From Anisodus tanguticus (taxonomy: Eukaryota; Streptophyta; Magnoliopsida; Solanales; Solanaceae): a stretch of 64,000 nt of DNA. Positions 11,653-21,803 of the stretch are shown piece after piece. Below the pieces are notes generated by a model. That model was not told the DNA's origin. It was given only the letters and a program-made list of their open reading frames with translations, and ran no database searches. Where the stretch lies: contig CM067553.1 of NCBI GenBank assembly GCA_034509755.1, forward strand, positions 45,266,110-45,330,109, written 5' to 3'. Within the stretch, counting starts at the first letter, position 1. Each line of letters opens with the position of its first letter. The position numbers were made by a program, and so were the translations under genes.

Positions 11653-12065
11653 GGTATCATTAAATAGATTGAGTACACCTAACTTGGAATTTAAAGACTG
11701 ATGTTGAACTTTGGTTAATCCTTTAGTCAGTAGATCTGCTGGTTGATCAGTGGTAGCAATATACTGAGGCTGCATCTTCCCTTTTTGTATCTTTTCTCTA
11801 GTGAAGTGATAATCAATTTCAATGTGCTTTGTTCTCTCATGATAGACTGAATTGACAGCTATTTGAATAGTTGATTTGCTATCACTAAGGATATGAACAG
11901 CCAGACTGATTTTCACTTCTAATTCACTCAGTAATCCAAGTATCCAAGTAAGTTCAGAAACCGTTGAGGCCATACTTCTGTACGCAGCTTTAGCTGAACT
12001 CTTTGAGATTGTAGTTTGCTTCTTAGATTTCCATGACACAAGAGAATCCCCTAGTTTGATTAGAA
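11650..12065 (-). pseudogene. RNase H C-terminal domain of R2
   Basis: Open frame of about 129 aa plus upstream in-frame residues to the R3 junction. Motifs in order: GDSLVSWKSKKQTTISKSSAK; SDSKSTIQIAV; HERTKHIEIDYHFTREK; then DLLTKGL. This is the copia RNase H with its substrate-binding tail, normally the end of Pol. Conserved E in the AEAEY-type motif reads AKAAY, so activity is doubtful. Its upstream half lies at 16911 and beyond, across the R3 insertion. Confidence 0.88.
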
Positions 12066-12070
12066 AGCCA

Positions 12071-12556
12071 TGTTGTTGTGCCTGTGTTCAAAAAATCAGG
12101 AAAAACAGAAACCAAACGGAAAGACAAAAACCAGAAAAAACAGAAACTGGAAAAATAATACAGAAGTAAGAAAATATCCGAGACCACGAATTCACTGTGT
12201 GTCCTTAAGGAATTTAATCCCCTCACCGTACCCGAGGTTATGGATTACTTCCTCCCAGGATAAAACGGATATACCGTCGCAGGGGAGTAGCGGTACGTCA
12301 AACGCCTTCGACTTCGACGAACTCAAAGTTGGCAACGAAACACGGTAAGACTCGATAGTTTTATTTGTGAAAAAAAGAATGCGAATTTCGTATGCAGAAA
12401 TTTTTGGTTTTGGTATCTTTAAAATGAGGCATTGCCTTCGTTTATATAGCCTTGAAGGTGCCTCTTCGGAATAGGTTGGTGATTGTTCGGAAAGGTTGCC
12501 TTCCATTTCTCATTCACACCAACTTGGCTAGTTTTATTCATTAACTAGCTTTAACA
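12071..12556 (-). repeat. 3' LTR of R3
   Basis: Plus strand starts tgttgttgtgcctgtg and ends tagctttaaca. Carries the same leader-complementary segment cttaaggaatttaatc (12204-12219) as the 5' LTR. Confidence 0.95.
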
Positions 12557-12575
12557 ATCCCCCACATGAATGGGG
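12557..12575 (-). promoter_or_regulatory. Polypurine tract of R3
   Basis: Minus strand reads atgtgggggat immediately before the 3' LTR (plus: atcccccacat). It resembles the R6 tract (tataggggat), supporting kinship of the two families. Confidence 0.75.
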
Positions 12576-12899
12576 AATGGCTATATGATGAAAAACATGC
12601 ATGACAAAAAACTCGTGTGATTCGTAAGCAAGGATTAATCGCATCCGGATAAGTAGATTTCTCTTTGAACTTTCCGTAGTGAACATATGTCGGATATACT
12701 CGGTCAATCGGTAGATGTGATATCCTTCAACCGTCGAGCTTTGGTGTATACCTAGACAACCACATGTCACACAATTAACCCTTTAACCGTCTTTGGTTCT
12801 CATTGTTTTGTTCGTTTCGACCATGAACACTTTGCCCTGGTTCATAAGTGCGTAGAGAATTGGCCTTACATAATTCTCCTTGAAGCGGCTTACACTTCA

Positions 12900-13960
12900 C
12901 ACTTACATAGGTGATTCCTAAATGTGTCATCCCGTAGATACACTATTTGATATACCCCGTACCAAACTTAGGAACCATTAAAAAGCCGCAATGCTTTATC
13001 CTGGTACTCGAACATTGTCTCATCACGAGAATGGACCAAAGAGTTATTGTGACAATGTTGAACCGTCATTAATGACTTTGTTTGATCTCTTTGAACCTAG
13101 ATCTTGGGATCTCCAGTCTTCTAGGTAGAGTTACCGTCACGATGACTTGTCCTCGGCCATAGTCCCATTCCCTTGATGATCTTTCAACTACCTCTCTAGT
13201 TAGGCCTTTAGTTAGTGGATCCGACACATTATCTCTTGACTTAACATAGTCAATTGTGATAATTCCACTAGAGAGTAGTTGTCTAGCGGTATTATGTCTT
13301 CGTCGTATGTGACGAGACTTTCCGTTGTACATAAGGCTCCCGCTCTTCCTATTGCCGCTTGGCTATCGCAATGTATGCATATAGGAGCCAACGGTTTGGG
13401 CTAAAATGGAATATCTTCTAAGAAATTCCGGAGCCATTCAAACTTCTTCACCGGCTTTGTCTAAAGCTATGAACTCGAGATTCCATTGTAGAGCGGGCGA
13501 TACATGTCCGTTTGGATGACTTCCAAGACACCGCTTCCTCCACCTATGGTAAAAACATATCCACTTGTGGATTTAGTTTCATTGAACCGGTGATCCAATT
13601 TGCATCACTTGTATCCTTCAATAACTGCAGGATACCCGTTATAATGTAAAGCAAAGTTTTGAGTATGTTTTAAATACCCCAAAACTCATTTCATTGCCAC
13701 CAATGTTTTTGGTCGGGATTACTAGTGTAGCGACTTAGTTTACTTATAGCACATGAAATATCGTGTCGCGTACGGTTCATGATATACATCAAACTTCCCA
13801 ACACTCGGCATAATCCAATTGAGAATGACTTTCACCTTTATTCTTTGTAAGAGCAAGGTTCATATCAATTGGCGTCTTTGCAACTTTAAAGTCCAAATAC
13901 TTGAACTTTTCAAGTACCGTTTCAATATAATGAGATTGAGACAATGCTAGACCTTGAGGA
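12900..13960 (-). pseudogene. RNase H and connection region of R3
   Basis: The clearest part is the minus-strand frame at 13069-13332, containing SRHIRRRHNTARQLLSSG, IITIDYVKSRDNVSDPLTKG and REVVERSSREW, typical copia RNase H C-terminal motifs. Upstream, between 13333 and 13960, stops and shifts interrupt what should be the RNase H catalytic part. Pol ends near 13069. A matching, more decayed version is in R6 (43390-43800), with a shared LEIPR tail motif. Confidence 0.8.
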
Positions 13961-13972
13961 GTCTTATGGATT

Positions 13973-14740
13973 TTAATTCCCGAGAATTAAATCGGCAACT
14001 CCTAAGTCTTTCATATCAAACTTACTAGCAAGCATGCGCTTAGTAGCATTTATGTTAGCAATGTCGTTACTCATTATCAACATATCATCCACGTACAAAC
14101 AAACAATGACTACGTGGTTTGGACTGCTTCTTAATGTAGACACATTTATCACACTCATTTATCTTGAATCCATTTGACAGCATTGTATGGTCAAATTTTG
14201 CATGCCACTGTTTGGGTGCTTGTTTTAGTCCGTAAAGAGACTTAACAAGTCGACACACCTTCTTCTCTTTCCCTGAAACTACAAACCCCTCAGGTTGTTC
14301 CATGTAAATTTCTTCCTCTAACTCTCCATTTAAGAAGGCTGTTTTCACATCCATTTGATGGATTTCAAGACCGTACACGGCGGCTAACGCTACTAATACC
14401 CGAATAGATGTAATCCTCGTTACCGGCGAGTATGTATCAAAGTAATCAAGACCTTCTCGTTGTCTAAACCCTTTAACAACTAGTCTTGCCTTATATTTAT
14501 CAATAGTATCATCAGCTTTCATTTTCTGCTTGAAAATCCATTTGGAACCTAAAGGTTTATTCCCTGGAGGAAGGTCAACCAATTCCCAAGTATGGTTGTT
14601 TAAGATGGATTCTATCTCACTATTGATTGCCTCTTTCCAAAATTGAGCTTCCGATGAAGACATAGCTTCGTTGAAGGTTCGAGGCTCATTCTCCAATAAA
14701 AATGTTAGAAATTCTGGTCCAAATGAAGTAGACGTCCTTT
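13973..14740 (-). pseudogene. Reverse transcriptase of R3, one frameshift
   Basis: Two overlapping minus-strand frames. The first (14696 to 14085) holds EPRTFNEAM, ELVDLPPGNKPLGSKWIFK, KARLVVKGFRQREGLDY, MDVKTAFLNGELEEEIYM and SLYGLKQAPKQWHAKFD. The second (14158 to 13973) holds CLYVDDMLIMSND, the catalytic YVDD box, then FDMKDLGVADLILG. A single frameshift near 14100 separates the thumb-side half from the YVDD half. Catalytic residues are otherwise present, making this the best preserved RT in the window. It is normally part of one polyprotein with integrase. Confidence 0.9.
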
Positions 14741-14870
14741 GACGTTTGCTGCGTCTCGGTTTTTCCTCATCAGGAATATTTTCCTTTGTTTCTTCCCGAG
14801 GTCGTTTAGATTCTTTGCTAGACGACTCACATTCCTTTTTATACGGATATATGGTTTCAAAGAAGTCGCA

Positions 14871-15545
14871 TTATCTCGATTCAATTACCGTATTTACCGA
14901 ATGTCGGGATTTTCTCGATTTGTGAACCGTAAATCGATATGCCTTACTATTTGTGGCATATCCTATGAAAACACAATCAATGGTTTTAGGTCCTATTTTT
15001 ACCCTTTTGGGTTTAGGAATTTGCACCTTGGCCAAACACCACCACACTTTGAAGTATCCCAAATTGGGCTTCCTTCCTTTCCACTTTTCGTATGGAATAG
15101 ATTTTGTTTTGCTATGGGGCACTCGATTGAGTATTCGGCTAGTCAATGTTAGAATGGCTTCCCCCCACAAGTTCTAGGGTAAACCAGAACTTATTAACAG
15201 GGCATTCATCATTTCTTTCAGGGTTCTATTTTTCCTTTCCGCAATTCCGTTTGATTGTGGCGAGTAAGGGGTAGTTGTTTGATGAATAATGCCATATTCC
15301 AAACATATTTGTTCAAAAGGAGATTCATATTCACCGCCCCTATCACTCCTTATCATTTTAATCTTTTTGTTAAGTTGAGTCTCAACTTCACTTTTGTATT
15401 GCCCGAATGCTTCAATTGCTTCATCTTTACTATTAAGTAAACAAACGTAGCAATACCGCGTACTATCGTCAATAAAAGTTATGAAATACTTCTTCCCACC
15501 ACGAGATGGGATTGACTTCATGTCACAAATATCTCAGTATGGATT
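14871..15545 (-). pseudogene. Integrase of R3
   Basis: Frame 15521-15174 has the catalytic core: GGKKYFITFIDDSTRYCYV, then IRSDRGGEYESPF with the second Asp, and SPQSNGIAERKNRTLKEMM with the catalytic Glu. Frame 15170-14871 continues with WGEAILT, KGRKPNLGYFKVWWCLAK and IGPKTIDCVFIGYATNSKA, the copia post-core region. A shift or stop near 15172 and another near 15525 separate the blocks. DNA strand transfer of the cDNA would be its role; this copy is broken. Confidence 0.9.
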
Positions 15546-15751
15546 AAGTCTAAAGGACTTGAATTCCTTTCAACCGACTTATAAGGATGTTTAACATACT
15601 TAGACTCAACACATATTTGACATTTTGATTGATTGCATTCAAACTTAGGCAATACTTCCAAACTAATCATTTTTCGCAAGGTTCTATAATTGACATGTCC
15701 TAAACGTGAATGCCATAAATTATCGAACTGAATCAGTTTTGACAGCAACAA
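15546..15751 (-). pseudogene. GAG-pre-integrase domain of R3
   Basis: Minus-strand frame with NLWHSRLGHVNYRTLRKM, CNQSKCQICVESKYVKHPY and PLDLIHTEIF. It supplies the HHCC zinc-binding end of integrase. The frame begins immediately after a stop, with no ATG, and upstream lies the tandem array instead of protease and gag. It loses frame at the C-terminus just before the integrase core. Confidence 0.87.
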
Positions 15752-15839
15752 TTATAATACACAACGGTGAAGATTTTATTTCTTCAAACCGAATCAAGGT
15801 TACACAAACAGATTTAAAATACTTGAAACGAAATGCAGT

Positions 15840-16352
15840 AAATTGTATGTTGTATACTTGATGAAGTTTTTATATCTTCAAATCAAGTACCCAAATGAGT
15901 AGAAAATTATGAAAACTTTAATCTCAACCGGAGTAAAAAATTCGAAGATTTTAGTCTCCAAACAACATATTAGTTCGTTACACCGAAACAACAAACAACT
16001 TTTTTTTTTTTTTCCAGTAAATTGTATGTTGTATACTTGATGAAGTTTTTATATCTTCAAATCAAGTACCCAACGGAGTAGAAAGTTATGGAAACTTTAA
16101 TCTCAACCGGAGTATAAAATCCGAAGATTTTAGTCTCCAAACAACATACAAGTTCGTTACATCGAAACAACAAACATACACCTTTTTTTTTTTTTTTTTT
16201 TCCAGTAAATTGTATGTTGTATACTTGATGAAGTTTTTATATCTTCAAATCAAGTACCCAAAGGAGTAGAAAGTTATGAAAACTTTAATCTCAATCGGAG
16301 TAGAAAATCCGAAGATTTTAGTCTCCAAACAACATACACTTTTTTTTTTTTT
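15840..16352 (-). repeat. Leader tandem repeat of R3, three units
   Basis: Units start at 15840, 16019 and 16207 with lengths near 179, 188 and 146 bp. The third lacks the agttcgttacatcgaaac segment. T-runs at unit ends vary in length. Same unit as at 348-884 in R1. Each unit has an internal hairpin (tacttgatgaag / cttcaaatcaagta). Confidence 0.92.
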
Positions 16353-16403
16353 CCGACAACGTTCTGTAATTGTTAAACAAGAACAAATGAACACAGAAAT
16401 AAT

Positions 16404-16419
16404 GATTAAATTCCTTAAG
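16404..16419 (-). promoter_or_regulatory. Putative self-complementary primer-binding site of R3
   Basis: In element sense the leader reads LTR end, AG, then CTTAAGGAATTTAATC. This 16-mer is the perfect reverse complement of GATTAAATTCCTTAAG inside the LTR (16557-16572 on the plus strand map). No TGG start is found, unlike tRNA-derived sites. The polarity is correct: the 3' end of the LTR-derived strand would point into U5. Function inferred. Confidence 0.6.
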
Positions 16420-16556
16420 CTTGTTGTTGTGCCTGTGTTCAAAAAATCAGGAAAAACAGAAACCAAACGGAAAGACAAAAACCAGAAAAAACAGAAACTG
16501 GAAAAATAATACAGAAGTAAGAAAATATCCGAGACCACGAATTCACTTTGTGTGTC

Positions 16557-16572
16557 CTTAAGGAATTTAATC
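16557..16572 (-). promoter_or_regulatory. LTR segment complementary to the R3 leader (candidate primer)
   Basis: Sense sequence GATTAAATTCCTTAAG followed by GACACACAG. The R6 LTR has the equivalent CAATCTTGTCTTAA followed by GGACAGAG, so the bases next to the putative primer 3' end (CTTAAGGACA) are conserved while the pairing bases differ. It lies about 135 nt from the LTR end, in the presumed R/U5 region. Confidence 0.5.
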
Positions 16573-16792
16573 CCCTCACCGTACCCGAGGTTATGGATTA
16601 CTTCCTCCCAGGATAAAACGGATATACCTGTCGCAGGAGTAGCGGTACGTCAAACGCCTTCGACTTCGACGAACTCAAAGTTGGCAACGAAACACAGTAA
16701 GACTCGATAGTTTTATTTGTGAAAAAAAGAATGCAGAATTTCAGATGCAGAAATTTTTGGTTTTGGTATCTTTAAAATGAGGCATTGCCTTA

Positions 16793-16802
16793 GTTTATAT
16801 AG
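16793..16802 (-). promoter_or_regulatory. TATA box of the R3 5' LTR
   Basis: Minus strand reads ctatataaac about 105 nt into the LTR. A start site some 30 nt downstream would place the complementary segment about 200 nt into the RNA. Confidence 0.5.
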
Positions 16803-16910
16803 CCTTGAAGGTGCCTCTTCGGAATAGGTGACTGTTCGGAAAGGTTGCCTTCCATTTCTCATTCACACCAACTTGGCTAGTTTTATTCATTAACTAGCTT
16901 TAACAAGCCA

Positions 16911-17990
16911 GATATAAATCTCCTTGTGTGGGCACAAGCTGCCAAATCAGCATCACAAAAGGCAGTAACAGTCTTGATAGGATTGCTTGAGATCAGTATG
17001 ACTTGGCCTGGTTGTAACTTGATGTACCTGACAATTCTCAAAGCATATTCCATTTGAGATTACTTAGGTTGTTGTAAATATTGGCTTAATGTTTGCACAC
17101 TAAAGGCTACGTCAGGCCTTGTAACAGTAAGATAAAGTAGCTGTCCTATCAACCTTTAATAGGAACTTATATCTGCTAGTACTGAATCCTTATTGAGTTT
17201 ATTTCACCCTATGTGATTATCATATTCCTTGGTAATTAGCTTGATATTTGTATCAATAGGTGTATTGAAAGATTTAGCTGCAGATAGACCAAGTTCTGAG
17301 ATAAGCTCTAAACAGTACTTCCTTTTATGCACTACCATACCTTGTTTTGACCTTACAAATTTTATTCCAAGGAAGAATTTAAGCTCCCCTAGATCTTTCA
17401 TCTAAACACCCGCTGAAGTGGTTGTTTAGTTGTATCAATGAGTTCCAAACTTTCCCCAGTAACTAGCATGTCATCCACATACATAAGTACCACCACAGTT
17501 CCTTTTTCTATCTTCTGTATGAACAAAAATGACTTTGTTGACTTTGTTTGAACTTGAGCTTTAGTAATGCCTCAGTTAGCTTTTCATTCTACTATCTAGG
17601 AGCTTGTTTCAATCCATCTAATGATTTAATGAGTCTGCAGACTGGTCTAGGCTCCTCCTGACTCATAAATCCTTGAGACAAGTCCATGTAAATCTCATCA
17701 TGAAAATCTGCTTGTAAGAATGAACTGTACACATCCATTTGATGAATGTGCCAATGTTTGAATACTGCAATAGCTATAACTATTTTGACTGTAACCATCT
17801 TGACCACAGAGCTAAAGGTTTCTTAATAATCAGTGCCCTCTTGTTGGCTATATCTTTAGCCACAAGTCTGGCTTTGAATCTTTCAACCTCTCCATTTGCC
17901 TTGTATTTTATTTTGTATATCTATTTGCAGCCTATTGGTTTCTTTCCTTCTGGTAGATTGACTACTTGCCATATATTGTTGCTTTGAAGA
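16911..17990 (-). pseudogene. Reverse transcriptase and RNase H N-terminal part of R2
   Basis: From the gag-proximal side: a connection ending VNLPEGKKPIGCK, then frame 17807-17592 with WHIHQMDVYSSFLQADFHDE and IKSLDGLKQAPR. A MYVDDMLVTG catalytic box can be read near 17467-17485 in an adjoining frame. Frame 17401-17204 has MKDLGELKFFLGIKFVRSKQ. Below 17204 RNase H begins, and the sequence runs to the R3 junction at 16911. Multiple stops and shifts; inactive. Confidence 0.83.
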
Positions 17991-18640
17991 GCTTCAATCT
18001 CAGCCCGCATAGCCTCCACCCATTTAGGATCCTTGACTGCCTCTAGATAATTTCTTGGTTCTGAAATATAAGAGAAAGCTGATAAGTAAGCTTGATATCT
18101 AGCAGAAATGTTATTATAGGATACAAAGTTGGAAATAGCATAAGGAGTGTCCTTATGAAGTTGACTTGGTGAAATAAAGTCCTTCATCCATATAGGAGTC
18201 TTTTTGGCTCTTCCTAATTGTTTAGTGTATTGAATTTGTTGTGCAGCATTATTAATTTGAACTTGCACTTGTGTTGTCTGTAGTGGTGCAACATGTGTGT
18301 TTGAAACTGTAATTGAGTTTGGTACTTCATGCCCTATGTTGTCATTGCTTTCTTCTATAGATGAGACACTTTCAGTACCTACATTAGACATCTCAGCAGT
18401 TGTATCAGTAACAATGGAATAGTTTATCATGATATATTCATCAGACAAATTTTTGATTGATTAAACAACACTGGTGTAGAGTTATACTCTTTGCTTTTAA
18501 ATGAAAATTTAGTTTCCTTAAATATTACATCCTTATTAACAAAGAATGATCATTTACTTAGTTCATATAAGACATATCCTTTTTGTACCTCAGAACAGCT
18601 CATTAATACTGCAAGTTTGGATCTGGATTATAGTTTATCA
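17991..18640 (-). pseudogene. Integrase-RT linker of R2
   Basis: The open frame 18448-17921 (175 aa) covers most of this region and enters the RT start. It is Ser/Asn/Gln-rich (NAAQQIQYTKQLGRAKKTP) and ends with ISEPRNYLEAVKDPKWVEAM and LQSNNIWQVVNLPEGKKPIG, the usual copia RT entry. The Ser-rich part is the variable linker after integrase. Confidence 0.75.
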
Positions 18641-19148
18641 GTCTGATGGTTATTCTTGGCATAGCACAAGCAGCATATAACTCTCATATGACTAAGAGAT
18701 GGTTTTCTTTTATGCAATTTTCATAAGAAGATATATTACTGATAGAAGAAGGTAGCCTATTGATAATGTACACAACAACTAGGACACAGTAACCCCAGAA
18801 CTTTATCGGTATATTAGCTTGAAATCTTAAGGTCCTAATTATCTCAAGTATATTTTTGTGCTTTCTCTCAGCTACACCATTTTGCTGAGGGGTGTATGCA
18901 CATGATTTTTGATGTATTATACAAAGATTTTAAAACAAAGTACCACATATTTCATTTATAAACTCAGCACCATTATTAGTTCTGTAGATTTTTACTGTTT
19001 TATTGAACTGTGTCTTAACACATGTCGAGAAATATTGAATTGTAACACATTTCAGTCTTAACAAGTAGATCCAAGTCATTCTTGTGTAATCATCAACTAT
19101 GGTAAGAAAGTATTTATATTCATTAATAATAGGAATCTTGTAGGGACC
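18641..19148 (-). pseudogene. Integrase core of R2, heavily decayed
   Basis: No long frame, but position between GAG-pre-integrase and linker, and short readable blocks (for example an AYTPQQNGVAERKHK-like stretch near 18845-18905, from plus-strand ctcagctacaccattttgctg), identify it. Stops are frequent. Non-functional. Confidence 0.65.
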
Positions 19149-19800
19149 TCATACATCCATATGAATTATATCAAACATATCAGTACTCTTAACACTACTA
19201 GTAGGAAATGATAGTTTAACTTGCTTAGCACAAGGACATACATAACACTTATTTATAGCAGCTAATATAAACTTTACTTTATTAGGTAACAATTTGTTGA
19301 GAAAAGTAGTGGATATATGTCCAAATCTTTGATGCCACAAGCTAATATCAGAAGCACTAAGTACACAGTTGTTTGAATTGTTTGTGTAGTAGCTTTAGCA
19401 GCATCGATTTACTTCAGTAGACTGACTTTGATAGTTCTGATTCATTAGAATGTAAAGACCATCTTCTACTCTACCAATCTCCTTCACCTTCCCACTGGAG
19501 AGATTCTGAAACACATAAAAATCAGGATAGAATAAAGCAGCACATCTAAGTTCTCTTGTTAGTTTAGAAATAGAAATTAGATTGTATTTGAATTTAGGTA
19601 ATACAAATACATTATTCAAAGTGTTGTTAGGAGATATAGAATTTTTTCAATGTGAGTTACTAAGGCTATATCTCCATTAGGTAGAAAAACCTTTTTAGGA
19701 TTAGCAATTTTCTCCATTGTTAAATTGTCAAGTAGCTTGATATCAGAAACTATTTGGTTTGTAGCACTATTGTTTATAATTCATTTGACAATTTCTGATA
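19149..19800 (-). pseudogene. Protease and GAG-pre-integrase of R2
   Basis: Frame 19340-19149 has MWHQRFGHISTTFLNKL, CYVCPCAKQVKLSFP and FDIIHMDV (HHCC zinc domain running into integrase). Frame 19619-19395 has VLPKFKYNLISISKLTRE, the end of protease. Around 19765-19795 the protease active-site region reads stop-IINNSATNQIVSD, where family members have an aspartate in a DSGAT-type motif. The Asp and Gly are lost and a Trp codon has become TGA, all consistent with G-to-A change on the element strand. Confidence 0.82.
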
Positions 19801-20255
19801 CTAAACCGTGCATGATATTAAGTTGTATCTGTAGCTGACTTTATACCTGTAAGCTCCCCATTACCAGTACTAGTGCTAGCAATGTTTGCACTTGATTGTG
19901 GATGGCCAATTTGGTTTAACATCTGAAGTATCTGCTCATACTGACTTCTAGTGAACACACAAGCTCCTGGCTGGTTCAAGTTGAATCTTTGAGTCATTTC
20001 TTTATACCTAGCAAGGCTAGTCTCATAGACCTACTCCATAGTGTAATTTTCAATTCCAATTAACTAAATTGAAATCAAGGAAATGCCACTTACATCATTA
20101 GAATGAAGGAAGAGAGGATGGTTTTTATCCCCTAGCTGTGCATTTCCAGCAGTTACACCATCTGTTTGTTGTTGAGTAGAAGAATTACCACCATTTGGAA
20201 TACTTCCAGTGGTTCTTTCAATATTGTTAATATTAATATTCATTATGTTCAACAC
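19801..20255 (-). pseudogene. Gag of R2, internally deleted
   Basis: The frame from ATG 20255 reads NININNIERTTGSIPNGG, then DKNHPLFLHSNDVSGISLI, the start of a Retrotran_gag_3 type Gag, followed by a stop. After a short further match it jumps near 20015 to a C-terminal segment with QRFNLNQPGACVFTRSQYEQ. The middle, including the CCHC zinc knuckle, is missing. That deletion explains why R2 is shorter than expected. Confidence 0.75.
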
Positions 20256-20400
20256 AGATCAGAAGAAATCAGATAAGAAGTTTGACAGAAATTTCACTTC
20301 CAAGAACCAGAAGTGTATTAGCAAGAAACAGAAACATAATTCACTTGTAGCGGAATTAGTGAATGAATTGAGATCGAGACAAGACGAGATATACTCGATA

Positions 20401-20412
20401 GCTCTGATACCA
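20401..20412 (-). promoter_or_regulatory. Primer-binding site of R2 (initiator tRNA-Met)
   Basis: Minus strand reads TGGTATCAGAGC immediately after the 5' LTR, the standard plant copia site complementary to the 3' end of initiator tRNA-Met. Confidence 0.95.
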
Positions 20413-20762
20413 TGAAGTTATTTAGACAGCCATGTATGCTCTTACAAGAGCTTCAAAGAATAAGAAGGCAGTTAGAAAAGAAAGAAGGAGGAAGATCGTG
20501 TGTGAATTTCTATTCATTGTTAATCAATACAATGAGTATGCGTATATTTATACACTACAAGATGAGTTAATCTTCTACTCATCACCCTCAATATACTACT
20601 AACCGTAATTAATAACTAACTGTACAACTCATTAACTAACTAACTAACTAACAGTGAGCATTTACGATAATGCCACTGGTCTAACTAACTTTGTGAAGAC
20701 TAACTAACTCACTGGTACACTCGATATACACAGTGATATACAATCGGATATATACTTCAACA
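20413..20762 (-). repeat. 5' LTR of R2
   Basis: A 350-bp LTR, start tgaagttatttagaca, end cttcaaca. Roughly one difference per ten bases from the 3' LTR by eye. Confidence 0.95.
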
Positions 20763-20767
20763 ATTTC

Positions 20768-21798
20768 ATAGCAAGTTTTATCTCTCTCGACCCAAGGGAA
20801 GAGTAATTATAATAAGGCCAAGTTCAATATGGTTAGGCAAGTCAATGCAATGTATTTTGTTGATCATGGCTTGGACAGTAAATTGTGATATAAATATTCC
20901 AGGAGCAACATATAAAAAGATGTTACACTAGTGTACTCCTTTATTTTATACGATCATATTATGGATTCGTTTTTACTTGATAAAAAAATCATTGACCAAA
21001 ACAAAATCATGCGTATTTGAATGCTAAGATATTTATGCTAAAAAAAAGTCTTACTTCATGGTATATATGACTTTATGAGTTAATCTTTTGGTGTGTAATT
21101 GTGCAAGACTTTGAATATGTATAGCAGTCATATGTAACAATTACGTGCTCACCATGATGTATTTTGAGAAAAAAAGGTTCATGAATAAAAACAAAATTGC
21201 ATTAATTGTTTTCTTCTATTCCATACCTCATAATAGACTCATAACCTCATATCATTTTGTTTTCATGATCTTGACCAATTATTGACAATGAAATAAAATA
21301 GAGAGGACCCTACAAGATTATATACAAGACACTCTTATTGGTATTAAAAAAATAGTCGCTAATGCAAAGTTTGCCCCTTATTTCTTGGAATCGATTCATG
21401 CAAGGATAGTAATGTTGGATAATAGAAAAACTAATCTTTCTTTATAATAGGACAAATTAAATTGTCTCAATAAGATGAGTTGAGCTTCAAAATAAGTACC
21501 GAACATACGAAATGGGAATAAAAAATATATATACAAAAGAATATGGATGTAATGGTATTTTTACATAAAAAGGACAAATGACAAAAATGCCTAGAGAAAA
21601 TTAAAAGTGTTATTTACGAAAAGCGCGGAGATTACAAAAAATATTAGGAAAAAATTATTAAAAAATTGGTCAAACCAAATATACTTGTAAACTGTAAAAC
21701 CATAAATTAAGGTCGTGACTGGTGACAAAATTATGGATTTTACCAAACATGTAAATAAACTAAAAATATACTTCCAAAACTAATTTATCGGTTTATAC
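20768..21798. other. AT-rich spacer between R2 and R4
   Basis: No gene or recognisable repeat seen. Confidence 0.5.
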
Positions 21799-21803
21799 AT
21801 TTA

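Larger units (their letters stand above)
12071..16905 (-). mobile_element. Nested Ty1/copia retrotransposon R3
   Basis: A 4835-bp element inserted in R2 RNase H, flanked by perfect 5-bp duplications agcca (12066-12070 and 16906-16910). LTRs are 486 and 484 bp with few differences, so it is younger than R2. On the minus strand: 5' LTR, leader with self-complementary site, three tandem repeats, GAG-pre-integrase, integrase, RT, RNase H, PPT, 3' LTR. Gag and protease are absent. It is the same defective form as R1. Confidence 0.95.
16422..16905 (-). repeat. 5' LTR of R3
   Basis: A 484-bp TG..CA LTR. In element sense the order is TGTTAAAGC start (16905), TATA-like box near 16800, leader-complementary segment at 16572-16557, and CAACAACA end (16422). 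Confidence 0.95.
11282..20762 (-). mobile_element. Ty1/copia retrotransposon R2 (host of nested R3)
   Basis: Complete insertion flanked by perfect 5-bp duplications atttc (11277-11281 and 20763-20767). It has two LTRs (358 and 350 bp, TG..CA), a PPT and an initiator-Met PBS. After removing R3 and its duplication it is about 4.64 kb, normal for a copia element except for a shortened gag. Order on the minus strand is gag, protease, GAG-pre-integrase, integrase, RT, RNase H. The two LTRs differ at dozens of positions by eye, so this is an old insertion, and all domains carry stops. R3 split the RNase H region. Confidence 0.95.

Noticed and set aside
12070..12348. Plus-strand frame over the R3 LTR
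   Set aside because: Recurs only because LTRs repeat; antisense to the element and not protein-like.
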